DNA from: Pelosinus fermentans JBW45
Lineage (GTDB): Bacteria; Bacillota; Negativicutes; DSM-13327
DNA length: 64,000 nucleotides
Direction: 5' to 3'
Assembly: GCF_000271665.2 (NCBI RefSeq)
Contig: NZ_CP010978.1
Location: 1,582,501-1,646,500, forward strand
Position 1 is the first letter of the stretch. Each line of letters opens with the position of its first letter. The notes under the pieces were generated by a model. The model was not told the origin of the DNA, ran no database searches, and saw only the letters and a program-made list of their open reading frames with translations. This document shows positions 61,705 through 64,000 of the stretch, piece by piece. The translations under genes were made by a program, and so were the position numbers.

Positions 61705-62417
61705 TGAAAAATGTAACTGTTCGTTTAAATCTATTAGCTAAAGATCGTCAGAATGCCTTGGATATTGTGGAGGCTACTGAGGGTCAGGTATATATTGGTA
61801 TTATGGTTAAAAATTTTAACTCTATTGATGAAGCGGTAGAGCAAATTCTAGATTTTCAGCAAGCTAAAATTCCGGTTTCTGTTGGTCTGGGTGCAGGAGA
61901 TCCTCTGCAATGGAAACGAGTTGTCGAAGCCGCTATCAGGACAAAACCAGTGCATGTAAATCAAGTTTTCCCTGCAGCTGGTTATACGTTAGGTGCATTA
62001 AAAGGTGTGGGGAGTGACCATACCATGGTGAATGCATTGATTAGTCCGGCAGGTGGCCCTGGAAGAGTGTCTGTATGTACAGGGCCGGAAAGCAGAAATT
62101 TTCAGGATGCTATTTCTTGTGATGCTGCTGCTGCGATGTTAAAGGAAGTTGGTGTGCATTCTGTTAAATTTTATCCTATTGAAGGCCAATCTCGATTGGA
62201 TGAAGTAGCTGAAATGGTAAGAGCTTCTGTACGGCAAGGCATTACTATATTTGAGCCAACAGGAGGAATTGATATTCATTCAGTTCATAAGGTGGTAGAT
62301 GTTTGTGCTGAAAATGGTGCAACAATCGTCATTCCTCATATTTATACAGCACTGGTTGATACGACTACGGGTTTAACTGATCCAAGGCAAGCGGCTAAAT
62401 TACTAGCATCATTCTAA
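61704..62417 (+). CDS. dgaF: DgaF-like KDGP aldolase
   Basis: A 237-residue TIM-barrel aldolase of the KDGP/DagF family. RLNLLAKDRQNALDI opens the protein, VSVGLGAGDPLQWKRV and HVNQVFPAAGYTLGAL follow, and the Schiff-base Lys is in HSVKFYPIEG (about residue 155). It cleaves 2-keto-3-deoxygluconate 6-phosphate to pyruvate and glyceraldehyde 3-phosphate. Final gene of the operon. Confidence 0.93.
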   Translation: MKNVTVRLNLLAKDRQNALDIVEATEGQVYIGIMVKNFNSIDEAVEQILDFQQAKIPVSVGLGAGDPLQWKRVVEAAIRTKPVHVNQVFPAAGYTLGALKGVGSDHTMVNALISPAGGPGRVSVCTGPESRNFQDAISCDAAAAMLKEVGVHSVKFYPIEGQSRLDEVAEMVRASVRQGITIFEPTGGIDIHSVHKVVDVCAENGATIVIPHIYTALVDTTTGLTDPRQAAKLLASF

Positions 62418-62438
62418 AGAAGGTATTTTATTGTAATA

Positions 62439-62620
62439 AAAGAAAGCTACTCTTCTAAATTACTTATCCTATGACTAAAATCGTTCTAAGACTCCCATCG
62501 TTCACAGTGGAAGTTAAGAGTGGGCTAAGTCCTAAGGATAAGTGTGACTAAGATTCAGGTGGAGCAAAAACTCCATTTGAACCTTAGTCTTCTTTATGGG
62601 AGAGTAGCTTTCTTTGTATT
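62439..62620 (+). terminator. Terminator of the dga-like operon, apparently split by a structured element
   Basis: AAAGAAAGCTACTCT (62439-62453) and AGAGTAGCTTTCTTT (62601-62615) are a perfect 15-base inverted repeat followed by GTATTT, as in an intrinsic terminator, but 147 bases lie between the arms instead of a short loop. Confidence 0.65.
62454..62600. mobile_element. Structured, possibly mobile element inside the terminator
   Basis: A 147-base insert with ordered pairing: ACTTATCCT (62462-62470) with AGGATAAGT (62535-62543), GACT (62473) with AGTC (62528), and a hairpin 62546-62589 (GACTAAG/CTTAGTC, inner TGGAG/CTCCA, loop CAAAAA). It encodes nothing. The shape fits a palindrome-ended relic of an IS200/IS605-type element or a structured RNA. 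Class not proven. Confidence 0.5.
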
Positions 62621-62771
62621 TAAGAGTTATTCAAATAGAAATACATTAATTGAAATACGCAATAGAGAATAAAATTTTGTGAAATGAAAATATTAGAAGA
62701 TATATACAGGAAAAAAACAGCAGAACTCATAATATATATAATAGTACTTTTCAGTAAAGGAGAATTGTTCA

Positions 62772-64000
62772 ATGTCAAAACAGCCTCATTTAGTTCCTTT
62801 TGCTCTTAGCCTCATGTTGCTTTCGACATCAAGTGCTATGGCGGCGGTAGGAGCGGAAACGTTTCAAATTCCCAGTCGCGAGGAAATTGCAGCTGAGTAT
62901 AAATGGCATCTTGACGATTTGTATGCCAGTGATGAAGAATGGCAGGCAGACTATGATAAGGTAAAAGGAATGCTGCCTAAAGTCGGTGAGTATAAAGGGC
63001 AGCTGGATCGTTCAGGAAAGAACCTGTTAGCCTGCCTTAAGCTTAGGGATGATATTACCAAAATTACGGGGAAGCTATATCCTTTTGCTCGAATGCATCA
63101 AGATGAGAATACGGCGGATAATAAATACCAGGCATTAACTGGCAAGGCTCAATCTTTGAATATTGAAGTAAATGCTGCTACTGCCTTTATTGATTCTGAG
63201 ATAGTGGAAATATCAGCAGAGAAACTGGGAAAAATGCAAAAGCAGGAAAAGGGGCTGGAGATTTACAGCTTCTATTTAAAAAGTTTGATGCAGCAAAAAC
63301 AGCACGTGCTTTCCCCGCGGGAAGAAGCATTATTATCTCAGGCAGGAGAAGTAGCTGCCACTCCGGCAACTATTTTTAATGTTTTAGCAAATGCGGAAGT
63401 AAAATTTCCTTCGATTCAGGATGAACGAGGGCAAGAGGTTCCATTAAGTGAAGGTCGCTATAATAATTATCTGCGTTCTTCTGATCGTCGTGTACGTCAG
63501 GATGCATTTGCCGGTATTCTAGGTTCTTATAGCCAATATCGCAATACTTTGGCGGCAACACTGAATGGACACGTCAAGCAACACGTGTTTTTTGCTCAGG
63601 CCCATAACTATCATTCAGCTCAAGAAGCGGCTCTTATGCCAAATCATATTCCTGTAGAAGTATATGATAATCTTATTGCTACAGTAAATCACAATCTAGC
63701 TCCTCTGCATCGTTATGTGTCACTCAAAAAGAAAGCATTAGGTGTAGAGGAGATACATATGTATGATCTATATGCGCCAATGGTAAAAGATGTGGAAATT
63801 CAGTTATCTTATTCAGAAGCCCTGGATCTTGTTCGGCAAGCTTTAGCTCCTCTTGGTGAGGAGTATATAGTAAACTTTAACAAAGGAATTGATTCTCATT
63901 GGATTGATGTGTATGAGAATCAAGGTAAACGTTCCGGTGCTTATTCTTGGGGTGTTTATGGCGTCCATCCTTTTGTTTTTCTAAATTATAATGGACAATT
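62772..64000 (+). CDS. Secreted oligoendopeptidase F-like M3 peptidase (3' partial)
   Basis: At least 409 residues, cut by the right edge before the expected HExxH zinc motif. Residues about 1-25 (PFALSLMLLSTSSAMA) form a signal peptide. The rest fits PepF/M3B: EYKWHLDDLYASDEEW, LSPREEALLSQAGEVA, MPNHIPVEVYDNLIATVN, KKALGVEEIHMYDLYAPMV and SGAYSWGVYGVHPFVFLNYNGQ. Most PepF proteins are cytoplasmic; this one should act in the periplasm on short peptides. Preceded by AAAGGAGAA. Confidence 0.9.
   Translation, partial: MSKQPHLVPFALSLMLLSTSSAMAAVGAETFQIPSREEIAAEYKWHLDDLYASDEEWQADYDKVKGMLPKVGEYKGQLDRSGKNLLACLKLRDDITKITGKLYPFARMHQDENTADNKYQALTGKAQSLNIEVNAATAFIDSEIVEISAEKLGKMQKQEKGLEIYSFYLKSLMQQKQHVLSPREEALLSQAGEVAATPATIFNVLANAEVKFPSIQDERGQEVPLSEGRYNNYLRSSDRRVRQDAFAGILGSYSQYRNTLAATLNGHVKQHVFFAQAHNYHSAQEAALMPNHIPVEVYDNLIATVNHNLAPLHRYVSLKKKALGVEEIHMYDLYAPMVKDVEIQLSYSEALDLVRQALAPLGEEYIVNFNKGIDSHWIDVYENQGKRSGAYSWGVYGVHPFVFLNYNGQ

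Noticed and set aside
62772-63600. Minus-strand frames near 63187-63561
   Set aside because: They lie opposite the signal-peptide-bearing M3 peptidase, whose plus-strand frame is open to the window edge.

Overview
The window looks like chromosome from a diderm, spore-forming-lineage Firmicute (Negativicutes, most likely Sporomusaceae, Pelosinus-like). The reasons are a mixture of low-GC Firmicute genes (xyl regulon with Bacillus-type XylR operators, SufCBDSU, a BglG-type PRD regulator, a spore-photoproduct-lyase-like radical SAM protein) with genes that need an outer membrane or periplasm (a TonB protein, an AsmA-like protein, an RND efflux pump, periplasmic P19/FTR1 iron uptake). This assignment is inference; no rRNA gene or marker search was available. 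No tRNA, rRNA, CRISPR array or complete insertion sequence was seen.

Layout. 1-5 kb: the end of a large membrane protein with its ABC ATPase, a radical SAM protein, a zinc-ribbon membrane protein and a flavin reductase-like protein. 5-6.5 kb: a broken 3D-domain gene and a membrane-anchored peptidoglycan amidase. 6.6-14.9 kb: a complete xylose regulon (xylR, xylB, xylA, xylFGH) with three visible XylR operators. 15-25 kb: an AsmA-like envelope protein and an iron-uptake region (tonB; FTR1, P19, DUF2318 protein, two FtsX-type permeases, ATPase, FMN-binding lipoprotein) with Fur-box-like sites. 26-35.5 kb: a Gfo/Idh oxidoreductase, a four-subunit 2-oxoacid:ferredoxin oxidoreductase (delta-alpha-beta-gamma) and the suf Fe-S assembly operon. 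35.6-47 kb: polysaccharide deacetylase, DASS transporter, M29 aminopeptidase, small unknown genes, YczE-like protein, GH73 glucosaminidase and an RND pump. 47-51 kb: a TPP riboswitch followed by thiD-cytX-thiM-thiE. 51-54.7 kb: msrB, sfsA, a radical SAM protein and a lipase-like protein. 54.9-62.4 kb: a PRD regulator and an eight-gene catabolic operon (amidohydrolase, stand-alone PRD, SFCGS protein, DUF4312, DUF4311, DUF4310, DgaE-like lyase, DgaF-like aldolase). The window ends inside a secreted M3 peptidase.

The best candidate for a little-described system is the operon at 56.8-62.4 kb. DgaE and DgaF make 2-keto-3-deoxygluconate 6-phosphate from an amino-sugar acid phosphate and cleave it, as in D-glucosaminate breakdown, but no recognisable PTS permease or kinase is present. 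Two glycine-rich membrane proteins and two small soluble proteins of unknown function sit where the transporter should be, while both regulators carry PTS-responsive domains. Other notable items are a dispersed palindromic repeat (three full copies, one short copy, two left-end fragments), a structured element that appears to have split the operon's terminator, a probable AUU start for the PRD regulator, and an FMN_bind lipoprotein in the iron operon.
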